Shown here: piece by piece, positions 50,858-60,346 of the stretch
Layout of the letters: each line of letters begins with the position of its first letter
Position numbering within the stretch: the stretch's first letter is position 1
Assembly: GCF_900312815.1 (NCBI RefSeq)
Contig: NZ_OMPE01000009.1
Coordinates: 930,001 to 994,000, forward strand
Direction: 5' to 3'
Origin: Aquimarina sp. AU474
GTDB lineage: Bacteria; Bacteroidota; Bacteroidia; Flavobacteriales; Flavobacteriaceae
DNA length: 64,000 nt
Translations under genes and position numbers: made by a program
Notes under the pieces: model-generated
Databases searched by the model: none
What the model was told of the DNA's origin: nothing
What the model saw: only the letters and a program-made list of their open reading frames with translations

Positions 50858-51433
50858 ATGAAGCGTATAATAATTTTTGCTTCGGGCTCTGGCACCAATG
50901 CCGAAAATATTATAAAGTATTTTCAAACTCAAAAAACTGCTGAGGTTACACATGTGTTCTCTAACAACCAGCGTGCCAAAGTTTTACGAAGGGCTCATGA
51001 CCTAAAAACAAAGGCGTTACACTTTGACAGAGTGTCATTTTATGACACAAATGACGTACTTAATATTTTAAAAGATGCTCAACCTGACTTAATTGTCCTT
51101 GCTGGTTTCTTGTGGATTTTTCCTAAAAAGATTATCGATATTTTTCCTAATAGCGTAATAAATATTCATCCTGCATTATTACCAAAATATGGAGGAAAAG
51201 GAATGTATGGCAATCATGTTCATGAAGCAGTTGTTAGAAATAAAGAAAAAGAAAGTGGTATTACGATCCATTATGTGAACGAACATTATGATGAGGGAGC
51301 GATTATTTTTCAGGCAAAAACGCCAGTAGATAAGAATGACACCGCCGAGGATGTGGCCCATGCCATACATCAATTAGAATATAAACATTTTCCTATCGTT
51401 ATAGAAAAACTACTGTTTCCAAAAGAACAGTAA
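50858..51433 (+). CDS. purN: Phosphoribosylglycinamide formyltransferase
   Basis: A 191-residue enzyme that transfers a formyl group from 10-formyl-tetrahydrofolate to GAR in purine synthesis. It shows ASGSGTNAENII at the N terminus, the catalytic Asn-x-His in VINIHPALLPKYGGKGMYG, and the Asp-containing HYVNEHYDEGAII. It is divergent from acpP and followed at 76 bp by the RNase H gene. Confidence 0.95.
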   Translation: MKRIIIFASGSGTNAENIIKYFQTQKTAEVTHVFSNNQRAKVLRRAHDLKTKALHFDRVSFYDTNDVLNILKDAQPDLIVLAGFLWIFPKKIIDIFPNSVINIHPALLPKYGGKGMYGNHVHEAVVRNKEKESGITIHYVNEHYDEGAIIFQAKTPVDKNDTAEDVAHAIHQLEYKHFPIVIEKLLFPKEQ

Positions 51434-51509
51434 AAGAACTTCATACTAAGATAAAGTTATGTATGGCTGTTTATAAGAATGGACACTATATTGACTATCA
51501 ACTGAAAAA

Positions 51510-52145
51510 ATGGCAAAAAAAGAGAAATTTTACGTGGTTTGGGAAGGACACAAACCTGGGATTTATACCAAATGGGATGATTGTAAGGCTGCAGTAAAAG
51601 GATATGCATCTGCAAAATATAAATCTTTTGACTCTTTTGATATAGCCAAAAAGGCATATAACGGAAATTATGATGATTATAAGGGTAAAAGTAAATCCAA
51701 AAAGACATTAACAACAGAACAATTAGAAAAAATAGGGGAGCCAAATTTGTATTCTATTGCAGTTGATGCGGCTTCTAGTGGTAATCCTGGAGTTATGGAA
51801 TATAGAGGTGTAGATACGCAAACCGAAAAACAATTATTTCATCAAGGGCCTTTTAAACAAGGGACAAATAATATAGGAGAATTTTTGGCATTGGTTCATG
51901 GTCTGGCTTATTTAAAAAAGAAAAATAGTGATCGTATTATTTATTCAGATTCTAAAATTGCAATAGGTTGGGTAAAACAAAAGGTATGTAGAACAAAGTT
52001 AAAAAGGAATCCAAAAAATGCTGCAATGTTTGAATTGGTGGATCGTGGGATATTATGGTTAAAAGAGAATACTTACTCAACCAAAATTGTAAAATGGGAA
52101 ACTAAAGCCTGGGGCGAAATTCCTGCCGATTTTGGTAGAAAGTAA
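51510..52145 (+). CDS. rnhA: Ribonuclease HI with N-terminal viroplasmin domain
   Basis: A 211-residue enzyme that cuts the RNA strand of RNA-DNA hybrids. Residues 5-48 (KFYVVWEGHKPGIYTKWDDC) form the caulimovirus viroplasmin-like hybrid-binding domain. The RNase H fold (about 75-211) carries the acidic residues in IAVDAASSGNPG, NIGEFLAL, IYSDSKIAIGWV and near the end (PADFGRK). Confidence 0.92.
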   Translation: MAKKEKFYVVWEGHKPGIYTKWDDCKAAVKGYASAKYKSFDSFDIAKKAYNGNYDDYKGKSKSKKTLTTEQLEKIGEPNLYSIAVDAASSGNPGVMEYRGVDTQTEKQLFHQGPFKQGTNNIGEFLALVHGLAYLKKKNSDRIIYSDSKIAIGWVKQKVCRTKLKRNPKNAAMFELVDRGILWLKENTYSTKIVKWETKAWGEIPADFGRK

Positions 52146-52243
52146 ATAAAATAGTCATTAATAGTATTTAACATTGATATTTGTAATAAAACAGTGCTTT
52201 TTTCTACTAAACTTAAAATTTTTGAGTTCGAAAAGCATAGTAC

Positions 52244-52840
52244 ATGAAAACTATTTACTACTTACTTCTTCTTGTTCCTGTATTAGGATATAATCAATCT
52301 AATTGGAAACTAGCCAAGAATCAACGAGACATTGAAATATGGGTTCGTGATTATAAAGATAGTCCGTACAAGGAATATAAAGCAACAACAATCATTAAAA
52401 CTTCTTTAGAAAGTGTTGTTCAAGAACTTCTTGAAGCTCCAGAATATATGCAAAATTGTAAGGAAGGAATAAGTCATTTGGTTAAAGTAAATGATGCTCA
52501 AGAATATATTTTTTATGTAAGGAATGAGTTCCCTTGGCCAATAAAAAATAGAGATGTCGTATCTAAATTAAACGTTCAAAAGATATCCGACAATAAAGTA
52601 AAGTTATTCATTAATGCAGTTCCTAATGAAATTCCTGAGTTAGAAAAAACTCTTCGTATACAAGAATTGTCAGGGTATTGGTTGCTTGAACAAGAGGGCG
52701 GTACGGTAAAAATAACACAACAATTATATATTAATCCTGAAGGGACATTGCCTCCATTCGTTACAAATTCATTACTGGTTACGGGACCTTTTCGAACCTT
52801 TACATCTTTAAAACACACACTCGAAAATGTCAATTCTTAA
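52244..52840 (+). CDS. START-domain secreted protein
   Basis: A 198-residue protein with a signal peptide (YYLLLLVPVLGY). The rest is a START/SRPBCC fold, as judged by WKLAKNQRDIEIWVRDY and PWPIKNRDVVSKLNVQ. START domains carry hydrophobic ligands, often lipids. The signal peptide puts it in the periplasm. Function beyond binding is unknown. Confidence 0.8.
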   Translation: MKTIYYLLLLVPVLGYNQSNWKLAKNQRDIEIWVRDYKDSPYKEYKATTIIKTSLESVVQELLEAPEYMQNCKEGISHLVKVNDAQEYIFYVRNEFPWPIKNRDVVSKLNVQKISDNKVKLFINAVPNEIPELEKTLRIQELSGYWLLEQEGGTVKITQQLYINPEGTLPPFVTNSLLVTGPFRTFTSLKHTLENVNS

Positions 52841-52892
52841 GAATGAATTAAGAAGTCTTTACTTTTGATGGATTTGCTTGAAAAGTAAAGTG

Positions 52893-52900
52893 TATATTTG
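52893..52900 (+). promoter_or_regulatory. -7 box TATATTTG of the PfkB gene
   Basis: A full TAnnTTTG match 22 nt before the ATG at 52923; TTTG stands 16 nt upstream of it. The open frame extends back to an ATG at 52878, which lies before the promoter, so 52923 is chosen as the start. Confidence 0.6.
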
Positions 52901-52922
52901 CAAAAAAATTATAAGCTATTTT

Positions 52923-53852
52923 ATGAGCAAATTATTGATTGTAGGTTCTGTTGCTTTTGATGCTATAGAAACCCCATTTGGAAAAACTGACAAAATTTTA
53001 GGAGGAGCAGCACCATATATTGCTCTTTCTGCATCTAATTTTAATATTCCGTCGGCAATAGTTTCTGTTGTTGGAGAAGATTTCCCAAAGGATTATTTTA
53101 AAACATTAGAGGAGAAAAATATTGATACTTCTGCCATAAAAATTGTAGAAGGTGGTAAAACTTTTTTTTGGAGCGGAAAATATCATAACGATTTAAACTC
53201 TAGAGATACATTAGAAACGCAACTTAATGTGCTTGCAGATTTCCAACCCGTAGTTCCGGATAATTATAAGGATGCAGAAATTGTAGTATTGGGTAATTTA
53301 AATCCATCGGTACAGCTTAGTGTTTTGGAACAGTTTAGTGTAAAACCAAAACTGGCAATTCTTGATACCATGAATTTTTGGATGGAAGATGCGTTTATCG
53401 AAGACTTACGTAAAGTGATTGCAAAAGTAGATGTGATTACAATAAATGATGAAGAAGCTAGACAATTAAGTGGTGAGTATTCTTTGGTAAAAGCAGCAAG
53501 GGCTATTGAAAAAATGGGACCTTCCTATGTAGTTATCAAGAAGGGAGAACATGGAGCGTTATTGTTTCATAAAGATCAGATTTTCTTTGCGCCAGCGCTT
53601 CCGTTAGAAGAAGTGTTTGATCCAACTGGAGCTGGAGATACTTTTGCAGGAGGTTTTGCAGGATATTTGACTAAAACAAAAGATATTTCTTTCGAGAATA
53701 TGAAAAATGCGATTATCCATGCTTCTAATTTGGCTTCTTTTTGCGTAGAAAAATTTGGAACAGAACGAATGGAAAACTTAAGTCGAGAAGAAGTTCAGAA
53801 AAGACTTCAACAGTTTAAAGAATTAACACAATTCGAAATAGAATTGTCTTAA
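52923..53852 (+). CDS. PfkB-family carbohydrate kinase
   Basis: A 309-residue cytosolic kinase of the ribokinase fold, from the ATG at 52923. It has LLIVGSVAFDAIETP at the start, GGAAPYIALSAS (substrate side), and the C-terminal signature DPTGAGDTFAGGFAGYL with the catalytic Asp. The family phosphorylates sugars or nucleosides such as adenosine. The exact substrate cannot be told, but the next gene being purF suggests a nucleoside or ribose role. A terminator separates it from purF. Confidence 0.88.
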   Translation: MSKLLIVGSVAFDAIETPFGKTDKILGGAAPYIALSASNFNIPSAIVSVVGEDFPKDYFKTLEEKNIDTSAIKIVEGGKTFFWSGKYHNDLNSRDTLETQLNVLADFQPVVPDNYKDAEIVVLGNLNPSVQLSVLEQFSVKPKLAILDTMNFWMEDAFIEDLRKVIAKVDVITINDEEARQLSGEYSLVKAARAIEKMGPSYVVIKKGEHGALLFHKDQIFFAPALPLEEVFDPTGAGDTFAGGFAGYLTKTKDISFENMKNAIIHASNLASFCVEKFGTERMENLSREEVQKRLQQFKELTQFEIELS

Positions 53853-53863
53853 ATATAAAATAT

Positions 53864-53892
53864 AGCCCTAAACAATGCTTTGGGGCTTTTTT
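53864..53892 (+). terminator. Hairpin terminator
   Basis: AGCCCTAAA-caatg-CTTTGGGGCT followed by TTTTT, directly behind the kinase gene. Confidence 0.85.
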
Positions 53893-53937
53893 AATTATGG
53901 TTTACCCAACACAACAACTTAGAATTTTTGGAATACA

Positions 53938-55836
53938 ATGAGTGATGCGTTAAAACACGAATGCGGGATAGCATTTATTCGTCTACTGAAGCCATTAGAG
54001 TATTATAAACAAAAATACGGAAGTGCATTTTATGGTGTCAATAAAATGTATTTAATGATGGAAAAGCAACATAATCGAGGCCAAGATGGTGCCGGTTTTG
54101 CAAGTATAAAATTAAACACCCCTCCTGGAGAACGTTATATAAGTAGAGTTCGTTCTAGTGAGTCTCAGCCTATTCAAGATATATTCTCTCAAATAAATGA
54201 TAGAATTAATAAAGAATTAAGTGACCACCCCGAATATACAGATAATGTTGATCTACAAAAAAAGAATATACCTTATATAGGAGAAGTGCTACTTGGACAT
54301 GTACGTTATGGTACATTTGGTAAAAACAGTGTAGAGAGTGTTCATCCTTTTTTAAGACAAAATAACTGGATGCATCGTAATCTTATTGTTGCCGGAAACT
54401 TCAATATGACTAATAATGATGTGTTATTTGATAACCTGGTGAGATTAGGTCAGCATCCAAAAGATAAAGTGGATACGGTTACTGTAATGGAAAAAATTGG
54501 CCATTTCTTAGATTCTGAAGTAGCTAAATTGTATAAAAAATTAAAAAAAGAAGGCTTTAATAAGATTGATGCTTCTCCTCAAATCGTAGAGCGACTTAAT
54601 GTAGCTAAAATTCTCAAAAAATCTTCAAGAGATTGGGATGGCGGATATGCAATGGCAGGAATGTTAGGACATGGAGATGCATTTGTATTAAGAGACCCTG
54701 CAGGGATTAGGCCTGCGTATTACTATAAGGATGATGAAGTTGTTGTGGTTGCATCGGAAAGGCCTGTAATACAAACCGTATTTGATGTTCCTTTCGAGAA
54801 AGTACTTGAATTAGATCCAGGAAAAGCTATCATAGTAAAAAATAATGGAGATACTTCGATAAAAGAAATTATAGAACCATTACAACGTAAAGCATGTTCG
54901 TTTGAGAGGATATATTTTTCTAGAGGAAGTGATGCTGAAATCTATGAGGAAAGAAAAAAATTAGGAAAATTAATCATGCCTCAGGTTCTTAAAGAAATTG
55001 ATCATGATACTATAAATACAGTTTTTTCTTTTATTCCTAATACGGCAGAAACATCTTTCTATGGTATGGTTGAAGCTGCACAAGATGAATTGAATAAGCA
55101 GAAAAATGAAACTATACTTTCTGAAAAAGATAATTTAACAGATGAACGTTTGGCTGAAATTCTGTCATCTAGACTCAGAACAGAGAAAATTGCAATTAAA
55201 GATGCTAAGCTTCGTACGTTTATAACCGAAGATAGTAGTAGAGATGATCTTGTTGCTCATGTATATGATGTGACTTATGGAGTTGTAAAATCACAGGATA
55301 ATCTAGTAATCATAGATGATAGTATCGTAAGAGGTACTACTCTAAAGAAGAGTATCATTAAAATGATGGACAGGTTACAGCCAAAGAAAATTGTAATTGT
55401 CTCTTCGGCACCTCAAATTAGATACCCTGATTGCTATGGAATTGATATGGCAAGATTAGAAGGATTAATTGCATTTAAAGCTGCATTAGAACTTTTGAAA
55501 GAAAATGGGAATTATGATTTGGTAGAACGGGTTTATGAAAAATGTAAGGCCCAAGAAAATTTGGCAGATGAAGAAGTTCAAAATTTTGTAAAGGAAATTT
55601 ATGCTGGATTTCCTGATCAAGAGATCAGTGATAAAATTGCAGAATTGTTGAGTGATAAAACGGTAAATGCCGAAGTTAAAATCATTTATCAATCGGTAGA
55701 TAACCTGCATAAGGCTTGTCCTAAAAATCTGGGAGACTGGTATTTTACGGGGGATTACCCAACAATTGGAGGGAATAGAGTAGTAAATAAAGCCTTCATA
55801 AATTTTTATGAAGGGAAAAACGAAAGAGCGTACTAA
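53938..55836 (+). CDS. purF: Amidophosphoribosyltransferase, long form
   Basis: A 632-residue first enzyme of purine synthesis (glutamine to PRPP amide transfer). Cys9 in KHECGIAF must become the N-terminal nucleophile by removal of an eight-residue propeptide, as in Bacillus PurF. The class II glutaminase domain covers about 9-290. The phosphoribosyltransferase domain is recognised by LVIIDDSIVRGTTLKKS. The length exceeds that of enterobacterial PurF (about 505), as is usual in Bacteroidota, mainly through insertions. Confidence 0.93.
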   Translation: MSDALKHECGIAFIRLLKPLEYYKQKYGSAFYGVNKMYLMMEKQHNRGQDGAGFASIKLNTPPGERYISRVRSSESQPIQDIFSQINDRINKELSDHPEYTDNVDLQKKNIPYIGEVLLGHVRYGTFGKNSVESVHPFLRQNNWMHRNLIVAGNFNMTNNDVLFDNLVRLGQHPKDKVDTVTVMEKIGHFLDSEVAKLYKKLKKEGFNKIDASPQIVERLNVAKILKKSSRDWDGGYAMAGMLGHGDAFVLRDPAGIRPAYYYKDDEVVVVASERPVIQTVFDVPFEKVLELDPGKAIIVKNNGDTSIKEIIEPLQRKACSFERIYFSRGSDAEIYEERKKLGKLIMPQVLKEIDHDTINTVFSFIPNTAETSFYGMVEAAQDELNKQKNETILSEKDNLTDERLAEILSSRLRTEKIAIKDAKLRTFITEDSSRDDLVAHVYDVTYGVVKSQDNLVIIDDSIVRGTTLKKSIIKMMDRLQPKKIVIVSSAPQIRYPDCYGIDMARLEGLIAFKAALELLKENGNYDLVERVYEKCKAQENLADEEVQNFVKEIYAGFPDQEISDKIAELLSDKTVNAEVKIIYQSVDNLHKACPKNLGDWYFTGDYPTIGGNRVVNKAFINFYEGKNERAY

Positions 55837-55989
55837 AAAAGGCAAAAATTTTGTTGTTAAAAATGGTTAATTTGTGTATTTCAACAAGTATTTTGACCTT
55901 TCATCTAAAACATTTTTTCACAATGAAATTCCGTCTTATATTAGCAAAGCCATAGCATAAGTAGGTTAAGTTCATGGTAGATTTGGGGC

Positions 55990-56018
55990 AAAAAAAGGTG
56001 GACTTTCCACCTTTTTTT
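55990..56018 (+). terminator. Strong hairpin terminator 154 nt after purF
   Basis: AAAAAGGTGG-acttt-CCACCTTTTTTT. It is farther from purF than usual, so a short transcript of its own between about 55900 and 56018 cannot be excluded. Confidence 0.85.
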
Positions 56019-56051
56019 ATTTTAGAACATTTTGAAATATTTATATATATA

Positions 56052-56081
56052 AAAAAGAGTCACTAATTAGTGACTCTTTTT
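56052..56081. terminator. Bidirectional terminator
   Basis: AAAAAGAGTCACTA-attag-TGACTCTTTTT, close to the stop of the minus-strand superoxide dismutase gene. Confidence 0.85.
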
Positions 56082-56107
56082 CTTTTTGTAATACTATTTG
56101 TTTGATC

Positions 56108-56716
56108 TTATTTTCCTTGTGCATATCGACTAGAAACTTCATTCCAATCAATTACATTAAAAAATGCCGAAACATAATCTGGGCGACGATTCTGATAGTT
56201 TAAATAGTAAGCATGCTCCCAAACATCCAAACCAAGAATAGGTAATCCACCACAACCAATACCTGGCATTAATGGATTATCTTGATTAGGCGTAGAGCAA
56301 ATTTCTACTTTTCCTCCTTGATGAACACATAACCATGCCCATCCAGAACCAAATCGAGTACCAGCAGCTTTAGAGAAAGCATCTTTAAATGCATCAAAAG
56401 ATCCATAAGCTGCATTAATAGCATCTGCAAGATCTCCAGAAGGTTTTCCACCTCCATTCGGAGACATTATGTCCCAGAATAAGCTATGATTGTAATAACC
56501 ACCACCATTGTTTCTAACTGCATTATTAGACATATCAAGATTGATAAGAATGTTTTCAATAGTTTTTCCATCTAGATCAGTACCCTCGATAGCGGCGTTT
56601 AGTTTATTGGTATACCCAGCATGGTGTTTATCATGGTGGATTTCCATTGTACGAGCATCTATATGGGGTTCTAATGCATCAAATGCATAGTTTAATTTTG
56701 GTAATTCGAATGACAT
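56108..56716 (-). CDS. Superoxide dismutase, Fe/Mn type
   Basis: A 202-residue cytosolic enzyme that removes superoxide. Metal ligands are His27 (HHDKHHAGY), His77 ([11 protein letters not shown]), Asp164 and His168 ([16 protein letters not shown]). The length is normal. The metal (Mn or Fe) cannot be decided by eye. It is a single gene between terminators and addA. Confidence 0.95.
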   Translation of the reverse strand: MSFELPKLNYAFDALEPHIDARTMEIHHDKHHAGYTNKLNAAIEGTDLDGKTIENILINLDMSNNAVRNNGGGYYNHSLFWDIMSPNGGGKPSGDLADAINAAYGSFDAFKDAFSKAAGTRFGSGWAWLCVHQGGKVEICSTPNQDNPLMPGIGCGGLPILGLDVWEHAYYLNYQNRRPDYVSAFFNVIDWNEVSSRYAQGK

Positions 56717-56906
56717 ATGTTATTATTTTGATTAATAAAAATAAAAATGACATCAAATTTAACAATTAGAGTGATTAATAAAAATTAATAATTGTTATAA
56801 ATTAATTAAAAGCGAAAACGTAATTTATAAGATGATTAAAGAGTAATATTTTGATGATAGCTTAGCCTAGAAATCTATCCTTTTAGTATTTTAGTAAAAA
56901 AAAGAA

Positions 56907-59900
56907 TTGGATCCCCACGTTGCTTTTACCGTTTATAATGCTGCTGCCGGAGCAGGAAAAACATATACCCTTGTAAAAGCGTATTTGATCACTCTTTTAA
57001 AAGGAGAGTATAAAGACAGTTATAAGAATATTTTAGCGATCACATTTACTAATAAAGCGGTTGCTGAAATGAAAATGAGGATTTTAGAAAACCTTATTGC
57101 TATCAGTAGTGATACTATTTCTTCTAAGCACGAAAATTTATTTAATGATTTAGTCACAGAAACCGGAATAACAGAAGAAAAGCTTAAAAGAAGAGCTGGT
57201 GTTATATTAAATAGTATTCTTCATAACTATGCTGCTTTTGATATTGTTACAATCGATACTTTTACACATAGAGTGATTCGAACATTTGCATACGATCTTG
57301 GAATCCCGATGAATTTTGAGATTGAAATGGATACAGATGTATTGATACAAGAGGCAATAGATGCACTTATCTCTAAAATTGGCATAGATAAAGAATTAAC
57401 GAACTTAATTGTAGATTTTGCAAATAGTAAAATTGAAGATGACAAAAGTTGGGATATTACTTTAGAGCTTCAAAAAGTAGCAAAACTTTTATTTAGCGAA
57501 AATGACCGCAAACATCTTAATGTGTTTTCTAATAAGAGTATACAAGATTTTGAGGAGCTAAAGCAAGTATTATCAGGAAGAATTATTGAGACTCAAGATA
57601 TTATTGTGGCAACAGCAAATAAAATCTTAGATTCTATTAAACAAATAGGTTTACAATTTGAGGATTTTACTAGAGGCTCTATACCTACCCATTTTCAAAA
57701 ACTTGCTAATAAAGAAAAGGCAATAGATTTTAAAGCGGCATGGAAACAAGATATTCAATCTGCATCATTTTATAGTAGTAAATTAGAACATCATAAAAAA
57801 GAAGATATAGATAGCATTAGATCAATGATTGAAGAGAGTTTTATAAAAACTAAACATGATTTAATTAAAGCCCGCCTTTTTCAAAATATAATTAAAAACC
57901 TAACTCCTCTTTCAGTATTAAATGCGATTAATAAGGAGTTAAATGCGATTAAAAAAGATCGAAAAATTCTTTTAATATCAGAGTTTAATACATTAATAAG
58001 TAATTCGATTCAGGATCAACCTGCTCCTTTTATTTATGAACGTTTAGGAGAGCGATATCGAGATTATTTTATTGATGAATTTCAGGATACCTCAGAGTTG
58101 CAATGGAATAACCTAGTGCCGTTGATTGATAACGCTGTGGCAACCGAAACACTTTCAGGAAAGAAAGGTCAAATCACTATTGTGGGAGATGCAAAACAAG
58201 CAATATATAGATGGCGAGGAGGAAAAGCAGAACAGTTCATTGACTTATCTGCAGATCAAAACCCTTTTTCAGTAAAAGAAAAACAAGTCCTTAATTTACC
58301 TAGAAACTATCGTAGTCATGAAGAGGTTATTACGTTCAATAATAGTTTTTTTACTTTTTTGGCAAATGATTGTAGTGATATAAAGCATAAAGAACTTTAT
58401 GTACTAGGTAATAACCAAAAGACGAATACCAAAAAAGACGGATATGTAAATATCTCTTTTGTTAAAGCCAAAAATGTTGCCGAAGAAAATGAACTGTATC
58501 CACAAAAAGTATTTGATCAGGTTTTAGAACTTCAGGGAAAAGGATATGGGTTAAATGAGATATGTATTATTGTGAGAAAACAAAAAGAAGGAGCTGTAAT
58601 TGCCGATTTTCTTACTAAAAAAGGAATATCTATAATTTCTTCTGAAACGTTATTGATTCAAAACGCACCAGAAGTTAAGTTCGTTATTGATATGTTGTCA
58701 TGGTTCGTAGAGCCTCAAAATCTATTAGCAAAAATTAATCTTTTGCATTTCGTTGCAGAGCAGTTTTCAATTCAGGATAAACATAGGTTTTTGCAAAAGA
58801 TGGTGTTTAGTGAGCAGGTCGAGTTTTTATCCCAGTTAAGAGTTTTGGGTATTGAGTTTGATCTTAAGTCATTAGAAATTAAACCTCTTTATGATGCAGT
58901 AGAATATATCATTAACTCTTTTAAGCTAGCAAAAGCAACTCCGGCTTATCTTCAATTTTTTCTGGATGTGGTGTTTTCATACACGCAAAAACATACAGAG
59001 GGAGTAATTGGATTTCTTTCTTACTGGAATGACAAAAAGGATAAGTTAAGTATAGTGGCTCCAGAGTCTGAAAAGGCAATTAAGATTATGACTATACACA
59101 AAGCCAAAGGATTAGAGTTTCCTTGTGTGATTTATCCTTACGCCAATATAGATATATATAGAGAGATAGAACCCAAAACCTGGCTTTCTGTAAATAACAA
59201 AGAGTATTCTAATTTCGAAGAAGTCTTTATAGATTACAATAAAAACATATCAGATTATGGGGTTAATGCTCAGGAAATTGTTTTGGATAGGCAAGCGCAA
59301 TTAGAGTTAGATGCTTTTAATCTTTTGTATGTAGTACTCACAAGAGCCGAAGAACAATTGTATGTCATTTCTAAATTAGAGGTTACTAGTAAGGGGGAGA
59401 GTAATCCTAACAAGTTCTCGGGGAAATTTATAAATTATTTAAAGAATATAGGTTTATGGGATCAAGAAAAGACCGAATATACTTTTGGTAATCCTTCGAG
59501 ACCTTACCATAAAGAAAAAGATATAGAGGGAAATGAAACCAATGTAGTAAAGTTAAGTAGATTCAATGATTTTTCTAGAACCTATAAAGTGCACATAATA
59601 ACCAACTCAGGTAAGCTTTGGGATACATCGCAAATGAATGCTATAGAAAAGGGGAATTTAATCCATGATCTTATGTCTTTAATATATACGGATCAAGATG
59701 TGGTAGGAGTAATTAATGAAGCTTATATAAAAGGAGAAATTACCATATTGGATAAAGAAGCAATAACCAAAGAGCTTATGGGCGTTGTGAAACACCCAGA
59801 ACTGTATCAATATTTTTCTGAAGGAAATACGGTATACAATGAGAGAGATATTGTTTTTAATGGAAAACTATTTAGGCCGGATAGAGTTGTGGTTGATAAA

Positions 59901-60062
59901 AATGGCATAACGACTATAATAGATTATAAAACCGGCACATACGATGCCTCGCACGCTAATCAAATTCTTGAATATAGTAGAATCTTGCAGGAAATGGGGT
60001 ATACGGTTATTAATAAGATTCTTATTTACTTTGACCATGATATCACTTTAAAATATATATAA
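56907..60062 (+). CDS. addA: UvrD-type helicase-nuclease subunit, AddA-like
   Basis: A 1051-residue subunit of an AddAB-type enzyme that processes double-strand breaks for recombination. Walker A AAAGAGKT (12-19), TFTNKAVAEMK, DEFQDTSELQW (Walker B), VGDAKQAIYRWRGG, PRNYRSH and VLTRAEEQLYV give the UvrD helicase. The C-terminal nuclease domain has FRPDRVVVD and IIDYKTGTYDASH. The start is TTG at 56907. It is paired with the addB gene after the OmpA gene. Confidence 0.88.
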   Translation: MDPHVAFTVYNAAAGAGKTYTLVKAYLITLLKGEYKDSYKNILAITFTNKAVAEMKMRILENLIAISSDTISSKHENLFNDLVTETGITEEKLKRRAGVILNSILHNYAAFDIVTIDTFTHRVIRTFAYDLGIPMNFEIEMDTDVLIQEAIDALISKIGIDKELTNLIVDFANSKIEDDKSWDITLELQKVAKLLFSENDRKHLNVFSNKSIQDFEELKQVLSGRIIETQDIIVATANKILDSIKQIGLQFEDFTRGSIPTHFQKLANKEKAIDFKAAWKQDIQSASFYSSKLEHHKKEDIDSIRSMIEESFIKTKHDLIKARLFQNIIKNLTPLSVLNAINKELNAIKKDRKILLISEFNTLISNSIQDQPAPFIYERLGERYRDYFIDEFQDTSELQWNNLVPLIDNAVATETLSGKKGQITIVGDAKQAIYRWRGGKAEQFIDLSADQNPFSVKEKQVLNLPRNYRSHEEVITFNNSFFTFLANDCSDIKHKELYVLGNNQKTNTKKDGYVNISFVKAKNVAEENELYPQKVFDQVLELQGKGYGLNEICIIVRKQKEGAVIADFLTKKGISIISSETLLIQNAPEVKFVIDMLSWFVEPQNLLAKINLLHFVAEQFSIQDKHRFLQKMVFSEQVEFLSQLRVLGIEFDLKSLEIKPLYDAVEYIINSFKLAKATPAYLQFFLDVVFSYTQKHTEGVIGFLSYWNDKKDKLSIVAPESEKAIKIMTIHKAKGLEFPCVIYPYANIDIYREIEPKTWLSVNNKEYSNFEEVFIDYNKNISDYGVNAQEIVLDRQAQLELDAFNLLYVVLTRAEEQLYVISKLEVTSKGESNPNKFSGKFINYLKNIGLWDQEKTEYTFGNPSRPYHKEKDIEGNETNVVKLSRFNDFSRTYKVHIITNSGKLWDTSQMNAIEKGNLIHDLMSLIYTDQDVVGVINEAYIKGEITILDKEAITKELMGVVKHPELYQYFSEGNTVYNERDIVFNGKLFRPDRVVVDKNGITTIIDYKTGTYDASHANQILEYSRILQEMGYTVINKILIYFDHDITLKYI

Positions 60063-60281
60063 ATAAGTAGTGTTTTTACAATTACTAAAAGAAATTTAAG
60101 GATAAAAGGTATTTTTATCTTATAATTGTATCATAATTATTGAGATAATTCAATAAGTTTTTCTCTAAAGTGGTCAAAATCATCGCTTTTTTTGGGGTTG
60201 AAAAACGATAACAAAAAACTTCAATACCCTCGAAAACGGTTATATATACTGGCCTGTTAAGAAAAATTTATTAGATTTATC

Positions 60282-60312
60282 TTTGACAGTTATGTTTAAC
60301 ATATTACATTTG
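60282..60312 (+). promoter_or_regulatory. Promoter of the OmpA-family gene
   Basis: TTTG (60282-60285), 19 nt, then TACATTTG (60305-60312), both full matches to the Bacteroidota consensus. It is a useful reference: the spacing equals that from the end of the regulon elements to their -7 boxes. Confidence 0.8.
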
Positions 60313-60346
60313 CTCTAATTAACACTTAAAAATTAAATTATTGAAT

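Noticed and set aside
55486-55845. 119-codon minus-strand frame over the end of purF
   Set aside because: Shadow of purF; its translation is rich in Ile/Phe with no domain, and it lacks its own promoter.
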